The notes beneath the pieces are model-generated. The model did no database searches and was not told the DNA's origin. It saw only the letters and a program-made list of their open reading frames with translations. A program made the position numbers and the translations under genes. 64,000 nt of DNA from Rhabdaerophilum calidifontis (lineage in GTDB: Bacteria; Pseudomonadota; Alphaproteobacteria; Rhizobiales; Beijerinckiaceae): assembly GCF_008641065.1 (NCBI RefSeq), contig NZ_VTRS01000001.1, positions 310,001 to 374,000 of the forward strand, in the 5' to 3' direction. Positions 8,358-16,989 of the stretch are shown in pieces; the first letter of the stretch is position 1, and the number at the start of each line of letters is the position of its first letter.

Positions 8358-9434
8358 TCACGCGAAGCTGAGTTGCACCTTCATCGCCCTGGCCTTGTCT
8401 GCCGCGAGATCGAAGGCGCGGCGGGCCTCCTCGATCGGGATCACGTCGGTGAGGAGCGGCGCGGGGTCGATGCGGCCGGAAACCAGCGCCGCAACCGCCT
8501 GGTCGAATTCGCCGTCGAAGCGGAAGGTGCCGCGCAGATCGAGTTCCTTCGCCACCGCGACGCTCATCGCGAGCTGCATCTCGCCGCCTATGCCGACGAG
8601 AACCAAGATGCCGCGCGCCCGCGTCGCCTCCAGCGCGCCGCGCAGCGCCGGCGCGGCACCGGCGCATTCGAAGGCGACGTCGAACGTGCCCTTGTTGGCG
8701 GCGAGCGCCGCGAGGCGCTCCGGCGCCGCCGCAACATCGATCGTTTCGTCGGCACCGATCCGCCGGGCGAGGGCCAGCGCCTTCGCGCTGACATCGGTCG
8801 CGGTGATCCTGGCCGCGCCGGCATGGCGCGCAGCGAGAATCGTCAGCGCACCGATCGGCCCGCAGCCGGTGACGAGCACGTTCCGGCCCTGAAGCGGGCC
8901 GGCGCGTTCCACCGCATGCAGGCAGACCGCGAGCGGCTCGGCGAAGGCGGCTTTCGTGAGATCGAAATCCGCCGGAAGCGACACGCATTGCCGCGCCTCC
9001 GCCACCAGAACCTTGCGAAATCCGCCATGGACATGGGGATAGCGCATCGCCGAGCCGTAGAAGCGCATGTCGAGGCAATGCAGCCGCAAGCCGGCCCGGC
9101 AATAGCGACATTCACCGCAGGCGAGGCCGGGATTGATGGCGACCCGGTCCCCCAGCTTCAGCGCCTCGACCGCCGGGCCGATGGCGGTGATCGTGCCGGC
9201 GATCTCGTGGCCGAGCACCAGCGGCTCGCGAACGACGATCGCGCCGATCCGCCCCTCCAGGTAATAATGCAGGTCCGAGCCGCAGATACCGCCGGCGCCG
9301 ATCGCGATCTCGACCTGGCCGGGCCCGGGCACGGGAACGGGGATCTCGGCGAGCCGCAAATCCCGCGCGCCATGCACCATGACCGCAAGCGTGGTGCGGG
9401 CTCGGGCTTCGCGGGCGGTTTCGGCTTGCGGCAT
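8358..9434 (-). CDS. idnD: L-idonate 5-dehydrogenase
   Basis: 358 residues, zinc-dependent medium-chain dehydrogenase. Matches to IdnD are specific: GGICGSDLHYYLEGRIG, GHE, the structural-zinc cysteines CGECRYCRAGLRLHC, DMRFYGSAMRYPHVHGGF, the Rossmann motif GCGPIG, and the C-terminal KVQLSF. IdnD oxidises L-idonate to 5-keto-D-gluconate with NAD(P)+. The ATG at 9434 is used; an ATG at 9380 would still give an intact enzyme. The longer open frame above 9434 is antisense to idnO and rejected. It is divergent from idnO, which would take its product to gluconate; no gluconate kinase, transporter or GntR-like regulator is in the window. Confidence 0.88.
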   Translation of the reverse strand: MPQAETAREARARTTLAVMVHGARDLRLAEIPVPVPGPGQVEIAIGAGGICGSDLHYYLEGRIGAIVVREPLVLGHEIAGTITAIGPAVEALKLGDRVAINPGLACGECRYCRAGLRLHCLDMRFYGSAMRYPHVHGGFRKVLVAEARQCVSLPADFDLTKAAFAEPLAVCLHAVERAGPLQGRNVLVTGCGPIGALTILAARHAGAARITATDVSAKALALARRIGADETIDVAAAPERLAALAANKGTFDVAFECAGAAPALRGALEATRARGILVLVGIGGEMQLAMSVAVAKELDLRGTFRFDGEFDQAVAALVSGRIDPAPLLTDVIPIEEARRAFDLAADKARAMKVQLSFA

Positions 9435-9510
9435 CGCGGCAATTTCCTTCCAATCATCGCCGGCGCGCCAGCCGGCCGCCTCAACCGTAGCATGCCTGCC
9501 CGGGGTTGCC

Positions 9511-10362
9511 ATGTCTTCTGCCTCGACCGCTTCCACTTCTGCCGCTACCGACCCGACGATCCCTGTTGCGGCAGCGCCCGCCCGCGCGCTGCCCGGCGCG
9601 CTCGCGCGGTTCGATCTTACGGGCCGGGTCGCGCTCGTTACCGGTGCGAGCCGCGGGATCGGCCTCGCGCTGGCGCGCGGGCTTGGCGAGGCCGGCGCCC
9701 GGGTGGTGCTCAATGCCCGCGGCGGGGCGCGGCTCGATGCTGCCTTGGCGGCGTTGCGCGCGGCCGGGATCGCGGCGGAGGCCGCGCCCTTCGATGTCAC
9801 CGATGCCGCAGCGATCGAGCGGGGCGTCGCGGCGATCGAGGCGGAGATCGGGCCGATCGCGATCCTCGTGAACAATGCCGGAATGCAGCATCGCGCCCCG
9901 GCGGCCGATTTCGCCGAGGCCGATTGGCGGCGCCTCCAGGCCACCAATGTCGACAGCGTCTTCTTCGTCAGCCAGGCGGTGGGGCGGCGGATGCTGGCGC
10001 GCCGCGCCGGCCGGATCATCAATATCGGCTCGGTGCAGAGCGAACTCGGCCGCCCCTCGATCGCGCCCTATTGTGTGTCCAAGGGGGCGGTGAAGATGCT
10101 GACCCGCGCGCTCGCGGCCGAATGGGGGCCGATGAACATCCAGGTGAACGGGATCGGCCCCGGCTATTTCCGCACCGAACTCAACGCCGCGCTTGTCGCC
10201 GACCCGGGCTTCTCCGCCTGGGTCGAGAAGCGGACGCCGGCCGGCCGCTGGGGCGAGGTGGAGGAGCTGGTGGGGGCCGCGATCTTCCTTGCCTCCGATG
10301 CCGCGTGCTATATCAATGGCCAGATGCTGATGGTCGATGGCGGCATGACAAGCGTGGTGTGA
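9511..10362 (+). CDS. idnO: gluconate 5-dehydrogenase (5-ketogluconate reductase), SDR family
   Basis: 283 residues, classical short-chain dehydrogenase: GASRGIG cofactor motif, NNAG, catalytic Ser in INIGSVQSELGRPS, and Y-x-x-x-K in YCVSK. Long identities with E. coli IdnO (SKGAVKMLTR, NIQVNG, PGYF, KRTPA-RWG, VDGGM) make the assignment specific. About 30 extra N-terminal residues rich in Ala/Ser/Thr precede the fold; the first ATG at 9511 is adopted, but a start closer to the fold cannot be excluded. It shares a 76-bp divergent promoter region with idnD. A hairpin (10352-10373) overlaps its stop codon. Confidence 0.87.
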   Translation: MSSASTASTSAATDPTIPVAAAPARALPGALARFDLTGRVALVTGASRGIGLALARGLGEAGARVVLNARGGARLDAALAALRAAGIAAEAAPFDVTDAAAIERGVAAIEAEIGPIAILVNNAGMQHRAPAADFAEADWRRLQATNVDSVFFVSQAVGRRMLARRAGRIINIGSVQSELGRPSIAPYCVSKGAVKMLTRALAAEWGPMNIQVNGIGPGYFRTELNAALVADPGFSAWVEKRTPAGRWGEVEELVGAAIFLASDAACYINGQMLMVDGGMTSVV

Positions 10363-10373
10363 TCAAACCACGC
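10352..10373 (+). other. hairpin over idnO stop codon
   Basis: GCGTGGT (10352-10358) and ACCACGC (10367-10373) form a perfect 7-bp stem around GTGATCAA, which includes the TGA stop. There is no T-run, so it is at best a weak or Rho-assisted 3' end. Confidence 0.4.
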
Positions 10374-10471
10374 AGGGGGGGCATGCAATTGCAGTCTTGC
10401 ATCGCACGCATGGCGCGCCCATGGTGGCGACAGGCTCCGGCAGCGGTCCGGTGCGAACCATCCGCCGGCGA

Positions 10472-11221
10472 ATGGAGGCTGCCGTGCCCGTTGTGACGCG
10501 CGAAGAAGCGAGTGCTGCACCGCGCAAACCTGCGGAACACATTCCGAATTGCGTCACCTGCAAGACCCGTCATCTTTCCATCTGCGCGGCGCTGAGCAGC
10601 CCCGAACTTGTCATGTTCGACCAGCTCGTCCAGCATCGCGAGTTTCCTCCGAAATCCGTGCTGTTCGAGCAGGGTGCGGCGGCGGATTTCGTGTTCTCGG
10701 TCTCCGAGGGCACGATCCGGCTGGTGCGGTTGCTCTCCGACGGCCGCCGGCAGATCGTCGGATTCGCGATCAAGGGTGATTTCCTCGGCGTCGGGCTCGA
10801 GAGCCATTACGAGTTCACGGCGGAGGCGGTCGATACCGCGCGCGTCTGCCGCATCCCGCATCACGGCTTCGAGACGATGGCCGATGAGAAGCCGCATCTG
10901 CTGCGCAAGCTGCACGAGATCGCCTCCCGCGAACTGCACCATTCGCATGATCAGATGGTGCTGCTCGGCCGCAAGAACGCCGAGGAGCGTGTCGCCGCCT
11001 TCCTGATCAGCCACCGCGACCGTCTGGCGCGAGTCTCGAACTGCACCGTGACGATTCCGCTGCCGATGAGTCGTTCGGACATCGCCGATTATCTCGGCCT
11101 GACGATCGAGACCGTCAGCCGCACGATTTCGAAACTCGCGCGCGAGAAGCTGATCGTCGTCGTCCCGGATGGCGTGCGGCTGCTCGATCCGGACCGGATC
11201 GCGGCGCTCGCAAGGGGATGA
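10472..11221 (+). CDS. fnrL: FNR-type [4Fe-4S] oxygen-sensing transcription regulator
   Basis: 249 residues from the ATG at 10472; upstream in-frame ATGs at 10397 and 10421 exist but lack a good ribosome-binding site. The N-terminus has C27-x2-C30-x7-C38, and a fourth cysteine, C126, sits in the cyclic-nucleotide-binding fold. This four-Cys set matches E. coli FNR, so the protein should hold an oxygen-labile [4Fe-4S] cluster. The helix-turn-helix MSRSDIADYLGLTIETVSRTISKL has the E-x-x-S-R recognition pattern that reads TTGAT-N4-ATCAA sites. One such box lies 46-59 bases after its stop, in front of ccoN, so direct control of the neighbouring oxidase is the likely job. The choice of fnrL over fixK-type names rests on the cluster cysteines. 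Confidence 0.88.
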   Translation: MEAAVPVVTREEASAAPRKPAEHIPNCVTCKTRHLSICAALSSPELVMFDQLVQHREFPPKSVLFEQGAAADFVFSVSEGTIRLVRLLSDGRRQIVGFAIKGDFLGVGLESHYEFTAEAVDTARVCRIPHHGFETMADEKPHLLRKLHEIASRELHHSHDQMVLLGRKNAEERVAAFLISHRDRLARVSNCTVTIPLPMSRSDIADYLGLTIETVSRTISKLAREKLIVVVPDGVRLLDPDRIAALARG

Positions 11222-11233
11222 TCGGAACCGGGT

Positions 11234-11247
11234 GCGACAATTGTCGC
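11234..11247. promoter_or_regulatory. RegA/PrrA-like palindrome upstream of ccoN
   Basis: GCGACAATTGTCGC is a perfect 14-bp palindrome. It fits the split GCGNC...GNCGC half-sites described for the RegA/PrrA/ActR redox response regulators. It lies 20 bases upstream of the FNR box. Assignment to RegA is inference; no regA gene is in the window. Confidence 0.45.
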
Positions 11248-11266
11248 GTTGCGTTGCAGCGAAGGC

Positions 11267-11308
11267 TTGACCTGCATCAAGGCTCCGTTACCGGCAACGG
11301 CCCATGCT
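11267..11308 (+). promoter_or_regulatory. FNR box and -10 element of the ccoN promoter
   Basis: TTGAC-CTGC-ATCAA (11267-11280) differs from the FNR consensus TTGAT-N4-ATCAA by one base. If it is centred at -41.5, as for class II activation, transcription would start near 11315 and the -10 hexamer would fall at 11303-11308, which reads CATGCT. The leader to ccoN would be about 90 nt. The geometry supports an FNR-activated, oxygen-repressed promoter. Confidence 0.75.
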
Positions 11309-11406
11309 AGAACGAGTCAGGGTTTCGCGGGGGCGCGGATCCTGCCTCCTCCCGTGCGGGTTACGCCCGCGCGCCCGCCTGAACGAAAACGGCCAAGGAT
11401 CCGCGC

Positions 11407-13065
11407 ATGAGCACATTGGCACCCCCCCGTTCGATGAGCGCCGGCGAGATTGTCGGCATGGTCCTTGCGGCAGCTTTCGCCCTGCTCTGGATCTTCATCG
11501 CCTCGAAGGCGACCGATCCCGGCTATGTCTTTCATGCCTGGGTCTTTGCCGCGGCCGGCATCGCCACCGTCTTCGCGCTCGGCCGCCGCGCGGTGGCCAA
11601 TGCGCCGGCGGCACCGCCGCAGGAAATCGACGGCAGGCCGAACTACAACATGGGTCCGGTGCGGTTTGCGACCATCGCCGCGCTCCTCTGGGGTGTCGCC
11701 GGGTTTCTGGTCGGGTTCATCATCGCCGCGCAGCTCGCCTGGCCGATCCTCAATCTCGATCTGCCCTGGGTCCAGTTCGGGCGGCTGCGGCCGCTGCACA
11801 CCTCGGCGGTGATCTTCGCCTTCGGCGGCAACGTGCTGATCGCTACCGCGCTCTATGTCGTGCAGCGCACCAGCCGCGCCCGGCTCGCCGGCGAGCTTGC
11901 ACCGTGGTTCGTGGTTCTCGGCTATAACCTGTTCATCGTCATCGCCGGCACGGGCTACCTGCTCGGCATCACGCAAGGCCGCGAATATGCCGAGCCGGAA
12001 TGGTATGCTGACCTCTGGCTCACCATCGTCTGGGTGGCGTTCCTGCTCGTGTTCCTCGGCACGCTCTGGAAGCGCAAGGAACCGCATATCTATGTGGCGA
12101 ACTGGTTCTACCTCGCCTTCATCCTGACGATCGCCGTGCTGCATCTCGGCAATAACGCTGCCGTGCCGGTCTCGATCTTCTCGCCGAAGAGCTACAGCCT
12201 CTGGTCGGGCGTACAGGATGCGATGTTCCAGTGGTGGTACGGCCACAATGCGGTCGGCTTCTTCCTCACCGCCGGCTTCCTCGGCATCATGTATTATTTC
12301 GTGCCCAAGCGCGCGGAGCGGCCGGTCTATTCCTACCGGCTCTCGATCATCCATTTCTGGGCGCTGATCTTCCTCTATATCTGGGCCGGGCCGCATCACC
12401 TGCATTACACGGCGCTGCCGGATTGGGCGCAGACGCTCGGCATGACCTTTTCGATCATGCTCTGGATGCCCTCCTGGGGCGGCATGATCAACGGGCTGAT
12501 GACGCTTTCCGGCGCCTGGGACAAGCTCAGGACCGATCCCGTCCTGCGGATGATGGTCGTGTCGGTCGCGTTCTACGGCATGTCGACCTTCGAGGGGCCG
12601 ATGATGTCGATCAAGGCCGTGAATTCGCTCAGCCATTACACGGAATGGACCGTCGGCCATGTGCATTCCGGCGCGCTCGGCTGGGTCGGGTTCGTATCCT
12701 TCGGCGCGATCTACTGCCTCGTTCCGTGGCTCTGGAACAAGAAGGGGCTTTATTCCCTCAAGCTCGTGAACTGGCATTTCTGGATCGCGACCCTCGGCAT
12801 CGTGCTCTACATCTCGGCGATGTGGGTCGCCGGCATCATGGAAGGGTTGATGTGGCGTGCCTATAATTCGCTCGGCTTCCTCGAATATTCCTTCATCGAG
12901 ACGGTTGAGGCGAAATATCCGTTCTTCGTGATCCGGGCACTGGGCGGGCTCCTCTTCGTCGTAGGCGCGTTGATCATGGCCTACAACGTCTACATGACCA
13001 TCCGCGCCGGCGAGGCCGCCGAGCCGGCCCCCGCCGCGGCGCCCGCCGCCATCGCCGCCGAGTAA
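11407..13065 (+). CDS. ccoN: cbb3-type cytochrome c oxidase subunit I
   Basis: 552 residues with about a dozen membrane segments. It is the catalytic haem b/b3-CuB subunit of the high-affinity cbb3 oxidase. Family blocks seen are [53 protein letters not shown], and [18 protein letters not shown], supplying the haem and CuB histidine ligands. AAGGA (11395-11399) precedes the ATG by seven bases. The C-terminus ends in an Ala/Pro-rich tail. First gene of ccoNOQP, behind an FNR-type promoter; it reduces oxygen to water and pumps protons at low oxygen. Confidence 0.98.
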   Translation: MSTLAPPRSMSAGEIVGMVLAAAFALLWIFIASKATDPGYVFHAWVFAAAGIATVFALGRRAVANAPAAPPQEIDGRPNYNMGPVRFATIAALLWGVAGFLVGFIIAAQLAWPILNLDLPWVQFGRLRPLHTSAVIFAFGGNVLIATALYVVQRTSRARLAGELAPWFVVLGYNLFIVIAGTGYLLGITQGREYAEPEWYADLWLTIVWVAFLLVFLGTLWKRKEPHIYVANWFYLAFILTIAVLHLGNNAAVPVSIFSPKSYSLWSGVQDAMFQWWYGHNAVGFFLTAGFLGIMYYFVPKRAERPVYSYRLSIIHFWALIFLYIWAGPHHLHYTALPDWAQTLGMTFSIMLWMPSWGGMINGLMTLSGAWDKLRTDPVLRMMVVSVAFYGMSTFEGPMMSIKAVNSLSHYTEWTVGHVHSGALGWVGFVSFGAIYCLVPWLWNKKGLYSLKLVNWHFWIATLGIVLYISAMWVAGIMEGLMWRAYNSLGFLEYSFIETVEAKYPFFVIRALGGLLFVVGALIMAYNVYMTIRAGEAAEPAPAAAPAAIAAE

Positions 13066-13078
13066 GGGGAGAGAGACG

Positions 13079-13813
13079 ATGTCGCTCTGGCAGAAACACG
13101 CCATCTTCGAGAAGAACTCGCTTCTCCTGGTGATCGGCGTGATCATCGTGGTGTCGATCGGCGGGCTGGTCGAGATCGCGCCGCTCTTCTATCTGCGTTC
13201 GACGATCGAGCAGGTTCAGGGCGTGCGCCCCTACACGCCGCTCGAACTCGCCGGCCGCGCGATCTATGTCCGTGAAGGTTGCTACAATTGCCACAGCCAG
13301 ATGATCCGTCCGCTGCGGGACGAGATCGAGCGTTACGGCCATTACAGCCTCGCGGCGGAATCGATGTTCGACAAGCCGTTCCAATGGGGTTCGAAGCGCA
13401 CGGGGCCGGACCTCGCGCGCGTCGGCGGCAAGTATTCGGACGATTGGCAGCGCGAACACCTGGTCAACCCGCGCTCGGTGGTGCCGCAATCGATCATGCC
13501 GGGCTATCCGTATCTCGTGCGCAACGAACTCGATGTCGCGGATATCGCCCAGCACATGCGCGCGAACCGTGCCGGCGGCGTGCCCTATTCCGACGAGATG
13601 ATCGCCAACGCCGTCGCCGATCTCAGGGCGCAGGTGAACCCCGACGATCCGCGGGCGGCCGAACTCGAAAAACGCTATCCCAAGGCGCAGATCCGTGATT
13701 TCGACGGCAATCCGCAGCGGCTCTCTGAGGCCGACGCGCTGATCGCCTATCTCCAGGTCCTGGGGACGATGGTCGATTTCAAGGGCTATGACGCCAAGGC
13801 GAATTATCGCTGA
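13079..13813 (+). CDS. ccoO: cbb3 oxidase subunit II, mono-haem cytochrome c
   Basis: 244 residues. One N-terminal membrane anchor ([19 protein letters not shown]) is followed by a periplasmic domain with a single haem c site, C68-YN-C71-H72. The methionine ligand is probably in SIMPGYPYL. It passes electrons from CcoP to the CcoN haems. It starts 13 bp after ccoN with a GGGGAGAG ribosome-binding site, consistent with translation from the same mRNA. Length and motif order are normal for the family. Confidence 0.98.
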   Translation: MSLWQKHAIFEKNSLLLVIGVIIVVSIGGLVEIAPLFYLRSTIEQVQGVRPYTPLELAGRAIYVREGCYNCHSQMIRPLRDEIERYGHYSLAAESMFDKPFQWGSKRTGPDLARVGGKYSDDWQREHLVNPRSVVPQSIMPGYPYLVRNELDVADIAQHMRANRAGGVPYSDEMIANAVADLRAQVNPDDPRAAELEKRYPKAQIRDFDGNPQRLSEADALIAYLQVLGTMVDFKGYDAKANYR

Positions 13814-13825
13814 GGGAGGCGCAGC

Positions 13826-13981
13826 ATGACCCAGACCTACGCCCTTCTCGCCGGGATCGCCCAGCAATTCGGCGTTCTCTTCTTCATGGCGATCTTCCTC
13901 TCGATCGTCGCCTATGCGCTCTGGCCGAAGAACCGTGCCCGGTTCGACGCGGCCGCCGAAATCCCGCTCAAGGAGGATTGA
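13826..13981 (+). CDS. ccoQ: cbb3 oxidase small subunit CcoQ
   Basis: 51-residue membrane protein, below the usual size cut-off: one hydrophobic span (FGVLFFMAIFLSIVAYALW) and a basic then acidic tail ending AEIPLKED. GAGGGAG follows the ccoO stop and the ATG is 12 bp after it; ccoP starts 4 bp after its stop. Position between ccoO and ccoP, size and single span identify it. CcoQ stabilises the oxidase complex and is needed for neither haem nor copper binding. Confidence 0.92.
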   Translation: MTQTYALLAGIAQQFGVLFFMAIFLSIVAYALWPKNRARFDAAAEIPLKED

Positions 13982-13985
13982 TCCG

Positions 13986-14864
13986 ATGGCCGGGCATACC
14001 GAAGAACATGATGCCGTCACCGGCCGGACCACCACCGGCCACGAATGGGACGGGATCAAGGAGCTGAACACGCCGCTGCCGCGCTGGTGGCTCAACGTGT
14101 TCTACGCGACGATCATCTGGTCGATCGGCTATTTCATCGCCTACCCGGCCTGGCCGGGGGTCTCGTCCTATACCAGGGGCGTGCTCGGCTATTCCTCGCG
14201 CGCCGACGTGGCCGTCGAGGTCGAGGCGCTCAAGGCGCGGCGCGCCGCGCAGGCGGCCGATCTCGCCACCGTCGAACTGGCGGCGATCAAGGCCGATCCG
14301 AAGCTGCTTTCGCTGGCCATCGCGCAGGGCAAGGCGGCGTTCGGTGACAATTGCGCGCCCTGCCACGGCATCGGCGCGACGGGCTCGAAGGGCTACCCCA
14401 ACCTGAACGATGACGAATGGCTGTGGGGCGGGACGCTCGAGGACATCCACACGACGCTCAAGCATGGCATCCGCTCCTCGAACGATGCCGATACGCGGAT
14501 TTCGGCGATGCCCGCTTTCGGGCGGGACGGCATCCTCAAGCGCGACGAGATCCGCATGGTGGCAAATCATGTGCGCGCGCTCTCCGGCCAGCCGACCGAG
14601 GCGGGCTATAACCGGGCGGCGGGCGAGAAACTCTTCGCGGATAATTGCGCCTCGTGTCATGGCGAAAAGGGGCTCGGCAACCGCGATCTCGGTGCGCCGA
14701 ACCTTGCCGACGCCATCTCGCTTTACGGCAACCGGCTCGAGGATATCGTCGAGACGGTGACCAACAGCCGCGCCGGCGTGATGCCGGCCTGGGCCGGGCG
14801 GCTCGATCCGGTGACGGTGAAATCGCTCGCAGTCTACGTGCATTCTCTGGGCGGGGGTCAGTAA
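13986..14864 (+). CDS. ccoP: cbb3 oxidase subunit III, di-haem cytochrome c
   Basis: 292 residues. The N-terminal membrane region includes the conserved HEWDGIKELNTPLPRWWLNVFY entry and one clear span. Two cytochrome c domains follow, with C123-AP-C126-H127 and C221-AS-C224-H225. It receives electrons from soluble or membrane cytochrome c and passes them to CcoO. The start at 13986 sits 4 bp after ccoQ with AGGAGG (13972-13977) inside the ccoQ end. A 75-bp gap with a strong hairpin separates it from ccoG. Confidence 0.98.
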   Translation: MAGHTEEHDAVTGRTTTGHEWDGIKELNTPLPRWWLNVFYATIIWSIGYFIAYPAWPGVSSYTRGVLGYSSRADVAVEVEALKARRAAQAADLATVELAAIKADPKLLSLAIAQGKAAFGDNCAPCHGIGATGSKGYPNLNDDEWLWGGTLEDIHTTLKHGIRSSNDADTRISAMPAFGRDGILKRDEIRMVANHVRALSGQPTEAGYNRAAGEKLFADNCASCHGEKGLGNRDLGAPNLADAISLYGNRLEDIVETVTNSRAGVMPAWAGRLDPVTVKSLAVYVHSLGGGQ

Positions 14865-14899
14865 CCGCCGCCCGGCGACGCCGGTCCTGCCGGCAATCC

Positions 14900-14921
14900 C
14901 GGCGCGCATTTGGGCGCGCCG
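14900..14921 (+). other. strong hairpin between ccoP and ccoG
   Basis: CGGCGCGC (14900-14907) pairs perfectly with GCGCGCCG (14914-14921) around a 6-base loop. No T-run follows, so it is not an intrinsic terminator. It lies in the only sizeable gap between the oxidase and assembly genes and could act in mRNA processing or 3'-end protection of ccoNOQP. Confidence 0.6.
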
Positions 14922-14939
14922 CGGCAGCGAAGGTCTCCC

Positions 14940-16382
14940 ATGTCGACGAGCGACATCCCCGACATTCCCCTCTACGCCTCGGCGAAGAAGGTCTATCCGC
15001 AATCGGTCCGCGGAACCTATCGGCGGATCAAATGGGGCGTCCTGTTCGTCTGTCTGGGAATCTACTATTTCCTGCCTTTCCTGCGCTGGGATCGCGGACC
15101 CAACCTGCCCAACCAGGGCATTCTGGTCGATCTCGTCAACCGGCGCTTCTATTTCTTCCCGATCGAGGTCTGGCCGCAAGAGGTTTACTACTTCACCGGC
15201 CTGCTGGTTCTTGCGGCGATGGTGCTGTTCCTCATGAACGCCATCGCCGGGCGGATCTGGTGCGGCTATCTCTGCCCGCAGACGGTCTGGACCGATCTTT
15301 TCCTGCATGTCGAACGGATGATCGAGGGCGATCGCCGCGATCGGATGCGCATGGATGAGGGCCGGTGGGGGCCGGGCGTGCTTGCGCGCAAGGCGGCGAA
15401 GCATTTCATCTGGCTGATGATCGCCTGGTGGACCGGCGGCGCCTGGGTGCTCTATTTCGCCGACGCGCCGACGCTGGTGCGGGAACTCGCCTCCGGCACG
15501 GCGCCCGCCGTCGCCTATATTTGGATCGGCATCCTCACCTTCACCACCTATACGCTCGCGGGCATCATGCGCGAGCAGGTCTGCAATTACATGTGCCCCT
15601 GGCCGCGGATCCAGGCGGCGCTGACCGATGACGAGGCGCTGAACGTCACCTACCGCTATGATCGCGGCGAACCGCGCGTTTCGGTGAAGGAGGCCGCGCG
15701 ACGCAAGGCGACCGGGGAGGCCGCCGGGGATTGCGTCGATTGCTTCCAATGCGTCGCGGTCTGCCCGACGGGGATCGATATCCGCGACGGCGCGCAGCTC
15801 GAATGCATCCAATGCGGGCTCTGCATCGACGCCTGCGACACCGTCATGACCAAGATCGGTCGGCCGAAGGGGCTGATCGGTTACGATACCGACGGCAACG
15901 TGCAGGCCCGTGCCAAAGGCCTGCCCGAGCGGCCTTTCCGTCCCGTCCGGCCGCGGACGATCATCTATTTCGCCATCATCGCGCTGGTCGGCGGGGCGAT
16001 GCTCTATCAGCTCGCCACGCGCGCGACGGCGGGGATCAGCCTCATCCATGACCGGTCGCCGCTTTTCGTCACGCTGGCGGACGGCTCGATCCGCAACGCC
16101 TACACGATCCGGCTCATCAACAAGCGCCCGGACAGCCGGCTCTTCGCGCTGACGGTCGAAGGCCCGGCTGGCGCGCGGATCGAACTCGTCAACGTCTCGG
16201 CGACTGCGGATTGGCGCCCCGTCGTCGCGGTGGAGCCGGATTCGACGCGCGAGATCCGGGCGCTGGTGACGGCGCCGAAATCGGCGTTCTCCGGCAAGAG
16301 CGTGCCGATCGTCATCCGTGCTTCGGATCTCTTCGCGGGCGAGGATGTCGCCGCGCGGGACCATTTCTTCGGGCCGGGCTAG
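14940..16382 (+). CDS. ccoG: cbb3 oxidase assembly protein CcoG (4Fe-4S membrane protein)
   Basis: 480 residues. Several membrane spans precede a ferredoxin-like domain with CVDCFQCVAVCP and CIQCGLCIDACD cluster motifs, and an additional CGYLCP/CNYMCPWPR pair lies in the membrane part. The C-terminal Ig-like domain is beta-rich (about residues 370-480). CcoG (RdxA/FixG) has been reported to reduce Cu(II) to Cu(I) for the CuB centre. The ATG at 14940 is chosen because AAGG lies upstream and the protein then begins MSTSDIPDIPLYASAKK, the normal family start. Confidence 0.96.
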   Translation: MSTSDIPDIPLYASAKKVYPQSVRGTYRRIKWGVLFVCLGIYYFLPFLRWDRGPNLPNQGILVDLVNRRFYFFPIEVWPQEVYYFTGLLVLAAMVLFLMNAIAGRIWCGYLCPQTVWTDLFLHVERMIEGDRRDRMRMDEGRWGPGVLARKAAKHFIWLMIAWWTGGAWVLYFADAPTLVRELASGTAPAVAYIWIGILTFTTYTLAGIMREQVCNYMCPWPRIQAALTDDEALNVTYRYDRGEPRVSVKEAARRKATGEAAGDCVDCFQCVAVCPTGIDIRDGAQLECIQCGLCIDACDTVMTKIGRPKGLIGYDTDGNVQARAKGLPERPFRPVRPRTIIYFAIIALVGGAMLYQLATRATAGISLIHDRSPLFVTLADGSIRNAYTIRLINKRPDSRLFALTVEGPAGARIELVNVSATADWRPVVAVEPDSTREIRALVTAPKSAFSGKSVPIVIRASDLFAGEDVAARDHFFGPG

Positions 16383-16455
16383 GCCCTATCTGCTTCATGC
16401 CGCCGGGTGCTCCGGTGGCGGGAGGGGCAAAGTGAGCTGCTGTGGAGCCTTCGTG

Positions 16456-16980
16456 ATGCCGACCGATCTCATGCCGCCGGCGCGGCCGGGGCCGCGCCCG
16501 GTCCGGGTGCTCACCGGGCGCCACGTGCTTTTCGCGCTGATCGCGTTCTTCGCCGTCGTCTTCGGGGTCAATCTGGTGATGATGACGCTCGCGCTCCGGA
16601 CCATGCCGGGCACGCAGACGCGCAGCGCCTACGAGGCGAGCCAGCGCTTCAACCAGGAACTCGACCGAATCGCCGCGCAGGACCGGCGCGGCTGGCGGGT
16701 CGCGATCGGCCTTGCCGCGCTCGCCGGCGGCGGGCCCGTGACGGTCGAGGCGCGCGACCGCGACGGGAACATGCTTGCCGGCCTCGAAGTCATGGCGCGA
16801 TTCGAACGCCCGGTCGATGCCCGCCTCGACCAGCGGATCACGCTCGCGGAGAGGGGGAGCGGGCGCTATGCCGGCGCGCCGGAGAGCCTCGCGCCGGGGC
16901 AATGGCTGCTCACCGTGACGCTGGCACGCGAGGGAGAGATCCTGTTCGTGTCTCGGCGCAAGTTCCAGATCCCCCGCTAG
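16456..16980 (+). CDS. ccoH: cbb3 oxidase assembly protein CcoH (FixH)
   Basis: 174 residues from the ATG at 16456. There is one membrane span near the N-terminus (VLFALIAFFAVVFGVNLVMMTLAL) after the family signature VLTGRHVL, then a periplasmic beta domain. GGAG (16444-16447) lies eight bases before this ATG. An alternative GTG at 16432 has GGAGGGG (16421-16427) four bases upstream and would add eight residues including two cysteines. CcoH is needed for cbb3 stability and interacts with CcoN in studied species. ccoI begins 9 bp after its stop. Confidence 0.92.
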   Translation: MPTDLMPPARPGPRPVRVLTGRHVLFALIAFFAVVFGVNLVMMTLALRTMPGTQTRSAYEASQRFNQELDRIAAQDRRGWRVAIGLAALAGGGPVTVEARDRDGNMLAGLEVMARFERPVDARLDQRITLAERGSGRYAGAPESLAPGQWLLTVTLAREGEILFVSRRKFQIPR

Positions 16981-16989
16981 GAGGGAGCC

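Noticed and set aside
9435-10022. Upstream extension of idnD to 10022
   Set aside because: It runs antisense through idnO; IdnD homology begins close to 9380.
13968-16364. 798-codon minus-strand frame across ccoP and ccoG
   Set aside because: Antisense shadow rich in Arg/His/Asp; the plus-strand genes are unambiguous.
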